A DNA stretch of 46,168 nucleotides, taken from the NCBI GenBank assembly GCA_958296345.1, contig CATQIJ010000009.1:1-46168 (forward strand), given 5' to 3'. Below, piece after piece: positions 9,498-17,267 of the stretch; position 1 is the first letter of the stretch; every line of letters starts with the position of its first letter. The notes under the pieces were generated by a model. It searched no databases, was not told the DNA's origin, and was given only the letters and a program-made list of their open reading frames with translations. The translations under genes were made by a program, and so were the position numbers. This DNA is from an uncultured Rhizobiaceae bacterium (lineage in GTDB: Bacteria > Pseudomonadota > Alphaproteobacteria > Rhizobiales > Rhizobiaceae).

Positions 9498-9689
9498 TTA
9501 TTCTTCGTCAGACTTTTTAGTTTTTGGTATATCTTTTGCGCGTAATTTTACGCTAAACGCTGGCGCTTCTTCACCGCCCTGTCCAAGCTTACGTGCCTGC
9601 CCTTTACGTTTTTTGAGATTATCCCTCAACGCAGAACGCAGTTTTACACCTTTTTTGGCAGAACGTGCTTTATTACCGTTATCAGTCAT
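9498..9689 (-). CDS. Small basic conserved protein upstream of murA
   Basis: A 63-residue, highly basic, Lys/Arg-rich protein without hydrophobic segments. The pattern LRDNLKKRKGQARKL followed by an acidic patch resembles small uncharacterised proteins found beside murA in other Hyphomicrobiales. The start is ATG 9689. Function is unknown; the charge suggests nucleic-acid or ribosome contact, which is speculation. Confidence 0.6.
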   Translation of the reverse strand: MTDNGNKARSAKKGVKLRSALRDNLKKRKGQARKLGQGGEEAPAFSVKLRAKDIPKTKKSDEE

Positions 9690-9816
9690 GACATTGATTT
9701 AACCACTATCAAATGCATCTTCAATACAAATTTAACATAAGCCACAAATGCAGGTACTTTATACCTTGCGCGACACCAGACCTTATGGCAAAACCCAATC
9801 GTCTTGAAAACACTTT

Positions 9817-11446
9817 TCAAACTAGCTGCAGTAGCTCAGTGGTAGAGCACCTCATTGGTAATGAGGAGGCCGAGAGTTCAATTCTCTCTTGCAGCACCAT
9901 CTCACATTTACCTCCACAAATACTTGTTAACATACTGAATGGCTTAGACATTTTAGGAGTTCTACAACCTTCATTTCGACAGTATGTAAGACGCTCTGTG
10001 AACGCCAATCTAACCAGTGTTTTCTGGTGTATTAAATTACCAGAAGCCCATAGTTTCCAAGGGTTTTGAAGGGTTTGGAGTGAGAGTTCTAGACTTTTGC
10101 TTTTGCTACTACTTTTAGTTCCAATTTGCTCAAGCTTTTCGGTTGCAATAAGTTTAGAACGTTCCAGTTCTGCGATCTTCTTCTCATAGATATCAATAAC
10201 AGAAGCTGTTTGCGTAGATACAATCCGGTTGAGGAACTCATCAATCTCTCTCAAGCTTAGTAATATCTCGTTTCAATGTCGTGGTTATCGCTCCCATTTG
10301 CGCTTTACGATGTTTATAGGCTTCGTTGATCATCCTCTTCATCGTATTGAAGAGTGCTTGTGAAGGCGTGATGGATTTCAGGATTGTTTCGAACTGGCCT
10401 TCTATATCAGCACGCTTGATAGACTTGCCGTAATCTGTGCAGCGTTTTGTCTGACAAGTATAATATGGATAAGTTTTGGTTTTACCTTTTGTCCAACCAG
10501 CCTTATAGGGATTTCCGTAACCATTACAGGCCACAAAGCCACGTAATGGGAAGTCTTTGTTGATGTCTTTTCTTGCAGGAGCGTAACCACCTGTTTTTAG
10601 CCTATGGAGTATTTTCTCATGAGTTTGAAGATCAATTAGACCTTCGTGATTTCCTATGCGTGGCGAGACATTCCAAGACTTTGATTCAACATAGCCTGCA
10701 TAAACAATCTTTTTAAGGAATCTAGAGATCGTAAAAGCGCGTATTTTGCCATTGGGTAAATCCTTTGGATAATCAGGCTGACTTTCTAAAAAGCGTTGAA
10801 CTTCTGACTGCGTATCAAAACGACCGCAAGCAAAACCTTCGAGCGCCTCTTTTGCTATAGATGCAATAGGCTCTTCGAAGATTAATTCCTTACCACCACG
10901 CTTGGATTTCACATACTCATATCCAAGAGGTGCTTTAGTTACCCAAAAGCCCTGTTCAACGCGTGCTTTCATCTTCTGTGAGACTTGCCGTGCATTTTGT
11001 TCACGCTCAAGCGTTCCAGTTGCAGCAAGAATGGTTTCTAAGAACTTGCCTTCTGGTGAGTCTTCAAAATTAAAGTTCAAACAAATTCGAATGGCATTAC
11101 GCGATTGCATTTCGCGACGAAGACGAAGATGGAATTCTGTATCTCGTGAATAGCGTTTGAGATCATCAAAGATAACCACATAACGCTTGTGCTTATTACG
11201 ATCTAAGAATTTCAGAAGATCAACCATGCCTTTACGCTTCATAAAGTCACCGCCGCCAGAGACATCATCATAAAAAGCAGCTTCAACAACCACACCTAAT
11301 TTTGCTGCATGTTCTCTACATCTATGTTCTTGAGTATCTAACCCTGACCCTTCAATGGTTTGACGCTTGCTTGAAACGCGACAGTAAATGAGAGCAGCAT
11401 CAGGAATTACGATATTATCGCTGGTTTGATTAAATACTTGGCTCAT
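9817..11446 (-). pseudogene. Large serine recombinase, frameshifted
   Basis: A site-specific integrase of the resolvase/invertase superfamily. The catalytic N-terminal domain includes ALIYCRVSSKRQ (nucleophile Ser), FDDLKRYSRDTEF, and GTLEREQNARQVSQKMKAR. A recombinase domain follows at about 170-290, then a zinc-ribbon region FVACNGYGNPY...YYTCQTKRC and a coiled coil. ATG 11446 has GGAGGAGG upstream. The frame ends at 10241 after TTLKRDITKLERD. The next frame continues REIDEFLNRIVSTQTASV to the family-typical C-terminus NEGCRTPKMSKPFSMLT. One base is missing in the GAGAGAGA tract at 10243-10252. The second Cys of the first zinc knuckle is Tyr (CNGY instead of CxxC). The tail then runs through antisense tRNA-Thr to a stop at 9817. 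Probably inactive. Confidence 0.85.
9825..9899 (+). tRNA. tRNA-Thr (GGT)
   Basis: A 75-nt cloverleaf with encoded CCA: acceptor GCTGCAG/CTTGCAGC region, D arm AGCTCAGTGGTAGAGC, anticodon stem CCTCA/TGAGG with loop TTGGTAA, and T arm with GTTCAATTC. Its 3' end is the left boundary of the accessory island. The antisense of the entire gene is open in the frame of the serine recombinase. Confidence 0.96.
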
Positions 11447-11806
11447 GGCTTTCCTCCTCCTTTATTGACTGTTCGGTGTTCGAATCCAAAACGATTGCTG
11501 GATTAACCGCCTCAAATTCATCTTTTGCTGTATGTTCATAGTTTACCACATCAGGCGAAAGCATGTTTGGAACTTCACTATAAAGCTCAAACTGCCCACA
11601 GGCTTGCTGTAGTGGATGCAGACCAAGTCCCAAATCAACACAAGCAACCGCAATTGCCCATAGAGATTCAATTACCTCAACCTTCTTATCTTCTGGAACA
11701 GAAGGATCATCCATGATTTCTTGATAAAGCGTAACATCTAATTCAAGAGCAGGATAATGTAGCCTTGCTTCTATGATAGCGTCTTGGTAATTTGATTATC
11801 AACCAT
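11430..11806 (-). pseudogene. Island protein with N-terminal frameshift, unknown
   Basis: The frame from ATG 11714 gives 94 acidic residues (DDPSVPEDKKVEVIESLWAI and on). Coding character extends upstream in that frame as IIEARLHYPALELDVTLYQE without a start codon. A near-perfect ribosome site AGGAGG at 11812-11817 instead serves ATG 11804-11806, opening MVDNQITKTLS in the next frame, which closes at TAG near 11771-11773. One missing base around CTATCATAG would fuse them into about 125 residues. Its 3' end overlaps the recombinase start by 17 nt and contains that gene's ribosome site, so the two are coupled. No family recognised. Confidence 0.6.
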
Positions 11807-12329
11807 CATCACCTCCTGCTAATTCAGATTCATTATCCAGAATATCTTGCGCATCAGACTTCTGATTTAACAAAATTTCTACACGCTGATCTTCGAATGT
11901 TATGTATTCCATCATCATGCACCAACGAATGGCAATTATTTTAGAAAGGTTAGCTTCTCCTTCAACAAAGCCGATTGCAGCATCAAGATTAAAGGCACCT
12001 TTTTCAAAAGGGATACCAAAAGCCTTATGGATTAGAACAAGCGTTGTACGGCCATAAATCAGTGCTTCTTTATCAAGATCAGCATCTCCTTCATAGGTTG
12101 GCGATGTAATGACAGATCGATTAAAAATATAACTGGCAACCAAATACCGCTGATACGTTGCTGCAAGTGTCGCTACATGTTCATGCGGAATGGCAAAAGC
12201 TTTCAAATCATGCGGGAAGACAATCATCGCATTGGCATCAATACAGGGAAGCGCTATACGCGCTCCCCCACATGGTTCAACGACATCCCGCCTAATATGA
12301 TAGCCGAGATTAAGGTTTGATATTTGCAT
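11799..12329 (-). CDS. Island protein, unknown (about 176 residues)
   Basis: Not recognised. A soluble-looking protein with a hydrophobic core pattern, e.g. NAMIVFPHDLKAFAIPHEHV and IAIRWCMMMEYITFEDQ, and an acidic tail ending GGDDG. The ATG at 12329 has GAGG 7 nt upstream, inside the end of the preceding gene; a GTG two codons earlier is possible. It lies 9 nt after the preceding coding sequence, overlaps the start of the following broken gene, and is part of the leftward island run. Frame and codon pattern are coherent throughout. Confidence 0.65.
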   Translation of the reverse strand: MQISNLNLGYHIRRDVVEPCGGARIALPCIDANAMIVFPHDLKAFAIPHEHVATLAATYQRYLVASYIFNRSVITSPTYEGDADLDKEALIYGRTTLVLIHKAFGIPFEKGAFNLDAAIGFVEGEANLSKIIAIRWCMMMEYITFEDQRVEILLNQKSDAQDILDNESELAGGDDG

Positions 12330-12338
12330 GATCACACC

Positions 12339-13043
12339 TCACCCATTCGTTGGTTGAGGTTGACGCTGATACCCGTTTTGACTGCTACGAGTATTTTGAG
12401 TATCAGGTTCATCGTTTCTACCACTATTGCTATAACCCGAGCGATTATATTGAGACGAACCACGCGTTCCACGACTGCGTTTTTCAGCTTCTATCTGTGG
12501 CGTATAGAATTTATCTTCTACCTGCTTGCCAGCTTCATAAAACTCATACCCCTCTTGAGCCTCATATTGTTCACTCATACGTCTTTTGGCAGCAATATCC
12601 GTAATGGATAGTTCAGTCGCCATAAGTGCTGCTTGATGTGCATAAGCACGGTGGAAAGCAATTTTATTGCCTTCTTCAATCATCTTGAGCGTTTGAATGG
12701 CATAATCATATCCGTTGGCAAGCGCGTCTTCACTCAGTTCTTCTTCAGTCTTTTGAAGTGCTTTGCGCATTTGATCCATGGATTGACCAAACATACCCTT
12801 GAACAAATCGCGGATTATAGTGTCAGCCTTACCAGCGTTTATGCCCTTCTCGCTTCTTGAGATAGTAAAAGCATAATTCTCAAGCTTTTCGATAAAGCTG
12901 CCAGACTTATGGATTTCCCTGTTTAGTACGGTGCAGATGGAAACAAATTCTTCAAACTGCGGATCAGTCAATAAACGCGTGCTAAAGTCATCTCTGCATT
13001 CAGCAATCATTCCAGTATCAATCGGTTCATATATAGTATTCAT
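12339..13043 (-). CDS. Island protein, intact paralog of the broken copy at 13494-14076
   Basis: About 234 residues, no recognised family. The N-terminal 190 residues are predicted helical, with blocks RLLTDPQFEEF, ADTIIRDLFKGMFGQSM, NKIAFHRAYAHQAALMATE, and KFYTPQIEAEKRSRG. The C-terminal 45 residues are low-complexity, rich in Ser, Asn, Gln, Arg and Gly. ATG 13043 is chosen because similarity with the paralog begins shortly after; the open frame extends 43 codons further up without a better start. It is followed after 9 nt by the next island gene. Context (recombinase, gene duplication) suggests a mobile-element accessory role, but I cannot name it. Confidence 0.7.
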   Translation of the reverse strand: MNTIYEPIDTGMIAECRDDFSTRLLTDPQFEEFVSICTVLNREIHKSGSFIEKLENYAFTISRSEKGINAGKADTIIRDLFKGMFGQSMDQMRKALQKTEEELSEDALANGYDYAIQTLKMIEEGNKIAFHRAYAHQAALMATELSITDIAAKRRMSEQYEAQEGYEFYEAGKQVEDKFYTPQIEAEKRSRGTRGSSQYNRSGYSNSGRNDEPDTQNTRSSQNGYQRQPQPTNG

Positions 13044-13329
13044 AATTGGTTCTTTCTTTTGTTGTTGATTGAGATCGGATGAATGATTTTTAGTTTGCAC
13101 ATAATTTTTGAACAAAACTTTCCCGTATCCACAAACAGCATTGTTCGTAGTTTCGTGGGGTTCAAAACCCATCGATCCGATTAAGAAGCCGAGAATGTTG
13201 GCTGAGAAGGTTCAAGTGTTGACCGCAAATAAGGCATAAAATGCGCTTTTAACGGGCAACTTAATGGCGCGTGCCATCCATTGGTTATAGACCATCAATC
13301 TATAAAGTTTAAAACAGTGTTCTAAGCTA

Positions 13330-13344
13330 AACCCATTATGGGTT
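13330..13344. promoter_or_regulatory. Perfect 15-bp inverted repeat upstream of island gene
   Basis: AACCCAT-T-ATGGGTT lies about 290 bp upstream of ATG 13043 in an otherwise gene-free stretch (13173-13493). Its compact, perfect symmetry is operator-like. No protein partner can be named, and a chance palindrome of this size is possible. Confidence 0.25.
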
Positions 13345-13493
13345 ACAGCGTTTTACAATTACAAAACACATGCTTTATACCAACCAATATAATAATTCAG
13401 TGTTAGTCTGTGTTTGTATGGATCCTCCTGATTGAACCTACATTCGTATTCCCATTACCTCGAATAACTCATGCCTTTTTGTTGTTTTGCAGA

Positions 13494-14076
13494 CTAGGAT
13501 TGCAATCGTGCTGCCCTTTCTGCTTCAATCTGAGGGCGGTAATATTCTTTCTATTGCGCCTTACCCCAATCATAAAGCTTTTCGCCATTCACAGTTTCAA
13601 ACTGTTCACTCATGATCCGCTTTGCACCAAGATCCGTTATATTGAGTTTTGTCGCATAATCTTTTGCTTGATGAGAAGGCGCGATTAAATGAGATTTTAT
13701 TGCTATCTTTAATCATAGGACCAATCTCTACTGCATAAGGGAATGCAGCTTTGCGTTGTTCATCGGTGAGGTTTTCTTCACGCTGAACAAAGGTTTCTCG
13801 TAATGCATTCATACTGAGACCAGTGCGATCCTTGAACAAATCACGAATGATCTTTTCTGCATTCACTGCTGAAAGATTTTTCTTTGGATTAGCAAAAGAA
13901 TTAGAATATCCATTAAGGGATTCTTTGAACTTTCCTGTAGCCTGGATTTCCTTTTCTATAATGCCTGTAATCATCATGGCTTCATCAAAATGTGGATCGG
14001 ATAGCAATCTGCCAGAATAACTTTCTCTAGCGCTTTGCACGCCTTTCATCTCTTTCGGGTTATACATTACATCCAT
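13494..14076 (-). pseudogene. Degraded paralog of the 12339-13043 gene
   Basis: It starts at ATG 14076 and aligns with the downstream gene over its length: RLLSDPHFDE vs RLLTDPQFEE; EKIIRDLFKDRTGLSMNALR vs DTIIRDLFKGMFGQSMDQMR; KISFNRAF vs KIAFHRAY. After NRAF the similarity jumps frame at about 13671-13677 to HQAKDYATKLNITDLGAKR and IMSEQFETVNGEKLYDWG, then meets an in-frame TAG at 13551-13553, and continues KEYYRPQIEAERAAR to another TAG at 13494. It therefore has a frameshift and at least one nonsense codon relative to the intact copy. The unrepaired frame stops at 13606 after 156 residues. A tandem duplication in which one copy decayed is the simplest account. Confidence 0.75.
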
Positions 14077-14099
14077 GGTTAGTTTCCTTTCGTGTTAAA

Positions 14100-14609
14100 T
14101 TATTGTTGCTGTCGATGGATAGGGTTATTTGTTTGTTGATCGCGGCTACGTCGTTCTTGCCTTGAACGTCGTTCGCTCGCACGGGCGAACGCATCTTTTG
14201 ATTGACCTGTTAATTGGTTTTCTCGATCCGAGCGTTGAAGTAGAGTTTCAATGCCCTGCGTTTCTTTTTGTTCAATCAATGCCAATCGCTGTTCATGACG
14301 ATTACGAACATTCGTATCAGCTTGCTTTAAAAGCGCTGTACGATCCAATAAATCATCTTGCGCAAAGCCAGGCTTATAATCTTTGGTTTTGGCGGTTTGT
14401 TCATGCAGAAGCTTTTTATATTCCTGATTGATGCGACTATGATAACGTTCATTAAATAACATCGTCTCTTTATCAGATGCATTCTGACAACGTTCTGTGA
14501 GCTGATTATATTGATCCCACTGTCGCCCAGTTAAATTATGTTTTGCTTCATACCGCAGTGCATGGATATGGAAAGTGCTTCTGAGTTCTTGTGCTATCGA
14601 AGGAGGCAT
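14100..14609 (-). CDS. Island protein, Gln/Arg-rich helical, unknown
   Basis: A 169-residue, highly charged protein with long predicted helices (e.g. NERYHSRINQEYKKLLHEQT, RNRHEQRLALIEQKETQG) and a basic C-terminus rich in R, Q and N. No hydrophobic segment. ATG 14609 is preceded by AGGAG at the right distance. It is the first gene of the leftward recombinase run, 23 nt before the broken paralog. The composition recalls small accessory proteins of mobilisation loci, but there is no relaxase in the window and I would not assign it. Confidence 0.6.
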   Translation of the reverse strand: MPPSIAQELRSTFHIHALRYEAKHNLTGRQWDQYNQLTERCQNASDKETMLFNERYHSRINQEYKKLLHEQTAKTKDYKPGFAQDDLLDRTALLKQADTNVRNRHEQRLALIEQKETQGIETLLQRSDRENQLTGQSKDAFARASERRSRQERRSRDQQTNNPIHRQQQ

Positions 14610-14752
14610 TTTGCACTCCTTTCAAATTCTACAGCCCCATGAAGACATGAGCTTTGAGGCTTTTTAAGCATTTCAAGCCTTACAGCAATCATTGAGGATC
14701 GATCAATCGATTTTACTTCTTGGCCAAACCCCAATTGTGATAAACTGAATGC

Positions 14753-15001
14753 ATGCAACAATTCAAAGACAGACAAGACTTGCAAGAGTGGCTCGACACG
14801 CTTGACTATGAAGCCTTTTGGAAAGCCATTGACCCAAACAACCTTGATCCTGACTACAAAGCCAGTTGTGACGCATCCATTGCAAAAGGTGTAGATCAAA
14901 ACATCATTCTTAAATGTATCAAATCCAAAAAACGCATTGAGATCGTAAAAGCACAGAACTTGAAGCCGCGCTATTATCACGATCCGCCAACGTTGCAGTA
15001 A
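14753..15001 (+). CDS. Small acidic/basic protein on the plus strand, unknown
   Basis: An 82-residue hydrophilic protein, the only rightward gene in the island: QQFKDRQDLQEWLDTLDYEA, later KCIKSKKRIEIVKAQNLKP. Its reading frame has more ordinary amino-acid composition than the overlapping opposite-strand frame, so I prefer it. The ribosome site is weak. It is divergent from the gene at 14609, leaving about 140 bp for promoters in both directions. Confidence 0.45.
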   Translation: MQQFKDRQDLQEWLDTLDYEAFWKAIDPNNLDPDYKASCDASIAKGVDQNIILKCIKSKKRIEIVKAQNLKPRYYHDPPTLQ

Positions 15002-15030
15002 TTCCATACAAGGCTTAGCAGAGCAATACG

Positions 15031-15309
15031 TCATAGCTTGCCCTCTCCATCAGCCTTATAAAACTTCAACCAGGGGCAAGTGCCGTTTTGAGTGTTGAAG
15101 TGGAAGTGACCGTAATAGCCTACATAGGTACATGACGTGTACCATCTGCCTGGAGCAAACGGTTCATATCCACGCCCATCGTCCATGTAAGTATAATTGA
15201 ACGCTAAATGCGGCAGACCCCATGCCTTAAACATTGCATAAAACAAGATAGGCACAATAATTCAAACGAAGTAACGAAGCCCACCAAAGCTTGAAGTAAC
15301 AGGTTTCAT
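15031..15309 (-). pseudogene. Small membrane/exported protein with in-frame TGA at codon 16
   Basis: The true start is probably ATG 15309, because it overlaps the stop of the upstream gene as ATGA, the hallmark of translational coupling. From there the frame reads MKPVTSSFGGLRYFV, then TGA at 15262-15264, then IIVPILFYAMFKAWG and a Cys-containing exported-like domain with GRWYTSCTYVGYYGHF and NGTCPWLKFYK to the stop at 15031. One TGG-to-TGA (or CGA-to-TGA) change explains it. Reinitiation at GTG 15255 could still give a 74-residue product. Similar short proteins with a TSCTYVG-like motif and one N-terminal membrane segment are, as I recall, found in other alphaproteobacteria; function unknown. 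Confidence 0.6.
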
Positions 15310-16121
15310 AATGCGTCTCCCCCAGCTTCACTTTTTTGATTGGCAATCTGCGCAGTTATGCTGAACGACAACTCAACTTTAATGTCTGGTTCTGTAACGC
15401 AGTTAAAAAAACTGCGAGCTTTACGGGAAATAGACTTCCACTGAGGAAGCAAGTCCCTGGAATAAGAAATCTTTAAATGAGCATAAGGGGTCTCTATCGT
15501 ATGACTACATTGTGGGTATCTGCCCTCAATATTCCTAGGTACAGAACAAGAGAGCACGTCAGTAATTTTTCCGATATCATTGTTAGAAACAAACACTTGT
15601 GTATAGAAGGCTCTTGGAAATTCCCGTAATTCGTATTTTAATTCATGAAGTTCGTGTTTTGCCAGAACTTCAGGAAATTTTTCCTTGGTTTGAAAACCTT
15701 TACCTGAGTATAAACCCGCATCACCTTGAGCTTTTGTAGCCAAGGAAGTATATATACCTTTAACAAGCATACTAATAAAAGGTCCTTCCGAGCTTTTATA
15801 AAGCAACTCTCTTGGCCATGGTTCAACCCTGTCTGCATGAGCATACATTTGAACACCGCGCCGAAGCATTCCACTCTTGGGCATGCGGGACGAATTATGA
15901 AAATACCCTTCTGGCACGACCATGGTGAAAAGTTTATCTACTGGTCTGTCTTTTATCTGAAACTCGATTGAGTTCGATCTATCGACTTCACATGAACAAT
16001 CAAAACCAGATTCGTCACAGCTAAACGCAAAAACGTTTGAGCTAGAGAGGAAAAAACTAATTCCTAGAAATAAAACCGTACATAATTTAAAATGAAGACA
16101 TCTCATCTTACTTTTTATCAT
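15306..16121 (-). CDS. Exported Cys-rich protein, unknown
   Basis: About 271 residues beginning with a basic n-region and a signal peptide core LCTVLFLGISFFLSSSNVFA, with probable cleavage before FSCDESGFDCSCEV. Six or more Cys are distributed as CDESGFDCSC, CSVPRN, CSHTIE and CVTEP. No membrane anchor after the signal, so periplasmic or secreted. ATG 16121 (GGGTGG upstream) is preferred to an upstream GTG at 16157; ATG 16106 is also possible. Its stop overlaps the next gene by 4 nt. No family recognised. Confidence 0.65.
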   Translation of the reverse strand: MIKSKMRCLHFKLCTVLFLGISFFLSSSNVFAFSCDESGFDCSCEVDRSNSIEFQIKDRPVDKLFTMVVPEGYFHNSSRMPKSGMLRRGVQMYAHADRVEPWPRELLYKSSEGPFISMLVKGIYTSLATKAQGDAGLYSGKGFQTKEKFPEVLAKHELHELKYELREFPRAFYTQVFVSNNDIGKITDVLSCSVPRNIEGRYPQCSHTIETPYAHLKISYSRDLLPQWKSISRKARSFFNCVTEPDIKVELSFSITAQIANQKSEAGGDAL

Positions 16122-16219
16122 TTTTGTGATCCACCCGTTTCCAGAAGTAATGCGCACGAAACGAACAATTTATAAAATTGCATGATAAGTCCCAATCGTC
16201 TTGACATGGTCGCTTTTTT

Positions 16220-16360
16220 TTAAAATTTTATATCCATTTCGTTAGTAAACCAATTGGAAGGCCTCCTCGCATAAAGGCTGGGAATGAAGATAACTCCCAA
16301 CAGGATTACAATAAGCAATGTCCAGCGAAGCCTAGTAAAAAATACATTTTCTAAAGCCAT
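16220..16360 (-). CDS. 46-residue leader peptide-like protein, truncated duplicate
   Basis: The product opens MALENVFFTRLRWTLLIV and continues ILLGVIFIPSLYARRPSNWF before stopping at TAA 16220-16222. It is nearly identical over its first 22 residues to the start of the gene just upstream (MALADVFFTRLRWTLLIV), and both then have a P-x-NWF-x-N element. The DNA for this part is also a near-perfect direct repeat. The ATG immediately follows the preceding TAA. It is either a decayed duplicate or a real short exported peptide. Confidence 0.5.
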   Translation of the reverse strand: MALENVFFTRLRWTLLIVILLGVIFIPSLYARRPSNWFTNEMDIKF

Positions 16361-16864
16361 TTATTCACCCCTCAACTTTTTTATGAATTCTTTCCTAGCA
16401 TATTGCCATTTCTTATATTCGTCATTGAATTCCTCATCCTCGTTTTGAAATATTTTTCCGGATGGCAACGAGACCCCTTCAAAGTCATAAGAATTATAAA
16501 ATTCGCAAAAATCGACAAAGCCTTTATAAAAAAGCTCTAATAGCTTTCTATCTGTCGGAAACCGCGTGTTTAGCATCGAAAAACACCTCCCTTCGCTATC
16601 TTCAAAAGCCTGACGACATGGATCCAGTTCACCAGGTTTGAAAATTTCATCAGGCTCACGCGATTTAATACATAAATAAACATTATTCCGATTCCTACCA
16701 AAAGGAACAGAATACCCTCTTTGATAAGCATTTGAGTTATTAAACCAATTAGCAGGACTCCCCGCATGGGAGCTGGAAATGCCTGAAAAGAAGATAATTC
16801 CCAACAGGATTACAATAAGCAATGTCCAGCGAAGCCGAGTAAAAAACACATCTGCTAGAGCCAT
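16361..16864 (-). CDS. Exported protein with duplicated leader, unknown
   Basis: 167 residues: signal peptide core RWTLLIVILLGIIFFSGI with likely cleavage near SSSHAG, then a charged mature region with four Cys (YLCIKSREP, DPCRQAFED, GRCFSML, DFCEFYNSY). A highly charged C-terminal stretch EDEEFNDEYKKWQYARKEF follows. Its leader was copied into the adjacent 46-residue frame. Start ATG 16864 is preceded by AAGGGAAG. It is part of the leftward exported-protein cluster. No family recognised. Confidence 0.65.
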   Translation of the reverse strand: MALADVFFTRLRWTLLIVILLGIIFFSGISSSHAGSPANWFNNSNAYQRGYSVPFGRNRNNVYLCIKSREPDEIFKPGELDPCRQAFEDSEGRCFSMLNTRFPTDRKLLELFYKGFVDFCEFYNSYDFEGVSLPSGKIFQNEDEEFNDEYKKWQYARKEFIKKLRGE

Positions 16865-16903
16865 TTAACTTCCCTTTTCTGAAAGCGGCGCTATGAAATA
16901 CAC

Positions 16904-17118
16904 CTAACCGTCGTCAAAAAGACTATCACGACCACCACCATGAGAATCTTCTAACGTCTTAAATACATCAAGCCCAGCATTATTAAGACGATCAGTAGTA
17001 AAAAGAAATGCACCACTACTTGTTGAGCTAATCGCTTGAAAATTGCTTCCAAAGTAGATACTTCAGAAGGAGTAAACCCATAAAATCGGATATTGCCCAT
17101 TATAGTAGCTGGATCCAT
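16904..17118 (-). pseudogene. Small gene with probable frameshift
   Basis: ATG 17118 has GAGGAG about 8 nt upstream. The first frame gives a 55-residue product ending at TAG 16951, whose second half is a hydrophobic run (FFLLLIVLIMLGLMYL). The alternative frame entered near 17057-17065 reads YFGSNFQAISSTSSGAFLFT, then TDRLNNAGLDVFKTLEDS and HGGGRDSLFDDG to TAG 16904-16906. That second reading looks like ordinary protein, so a single indel in a roughly 70-residue gene is plausible. The 55-residue membrane peptide is the alternative. Confidence 0.35.
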
Positions 17119-17123
17119 TTTAG

Positions 17124-17267
17124 TTACTCCTCACACCCATCAACATGAGATTCGCATCTAAAATCGTAATGATAGGTATTTGTAAATTTATCTTTTAAAA
17201 CCCAAGAAGACAACCTTAATAAGAAAGCAATTAAAATAAATATTATTATTTTTTTATATTTCATCAT
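17124..17267 (-). CDS. Small exported/membrane protein, unknown
   Basis: 47 residues: MMKYKKIIIFILIAFLLRLS forms a membrane or signal segment, followed by YHYDFRCESHVDGCEE with two Cys. It ends at TAA 17124-17126, 5 nt before the next ATG, and its 3' end supplies that gene's ribosome site. Upstream DNA is extremely AT-rich without a clear Shine-Dalgarno. It is first in the leftward exported-protein cluster. Confidence 0.45.
   Translation of the reverse strand: MMKYKKIIIFILIAFLLRLSSWVLKDKFTNTYHYDFRCESHVDGCEE

Noticed and set aside
14594..15034. 146-codon open frame on the minus strand
   Set aside because: Antisense to the more plausible 82-residue plus-strand gene; unusual composition and no ribosome site.
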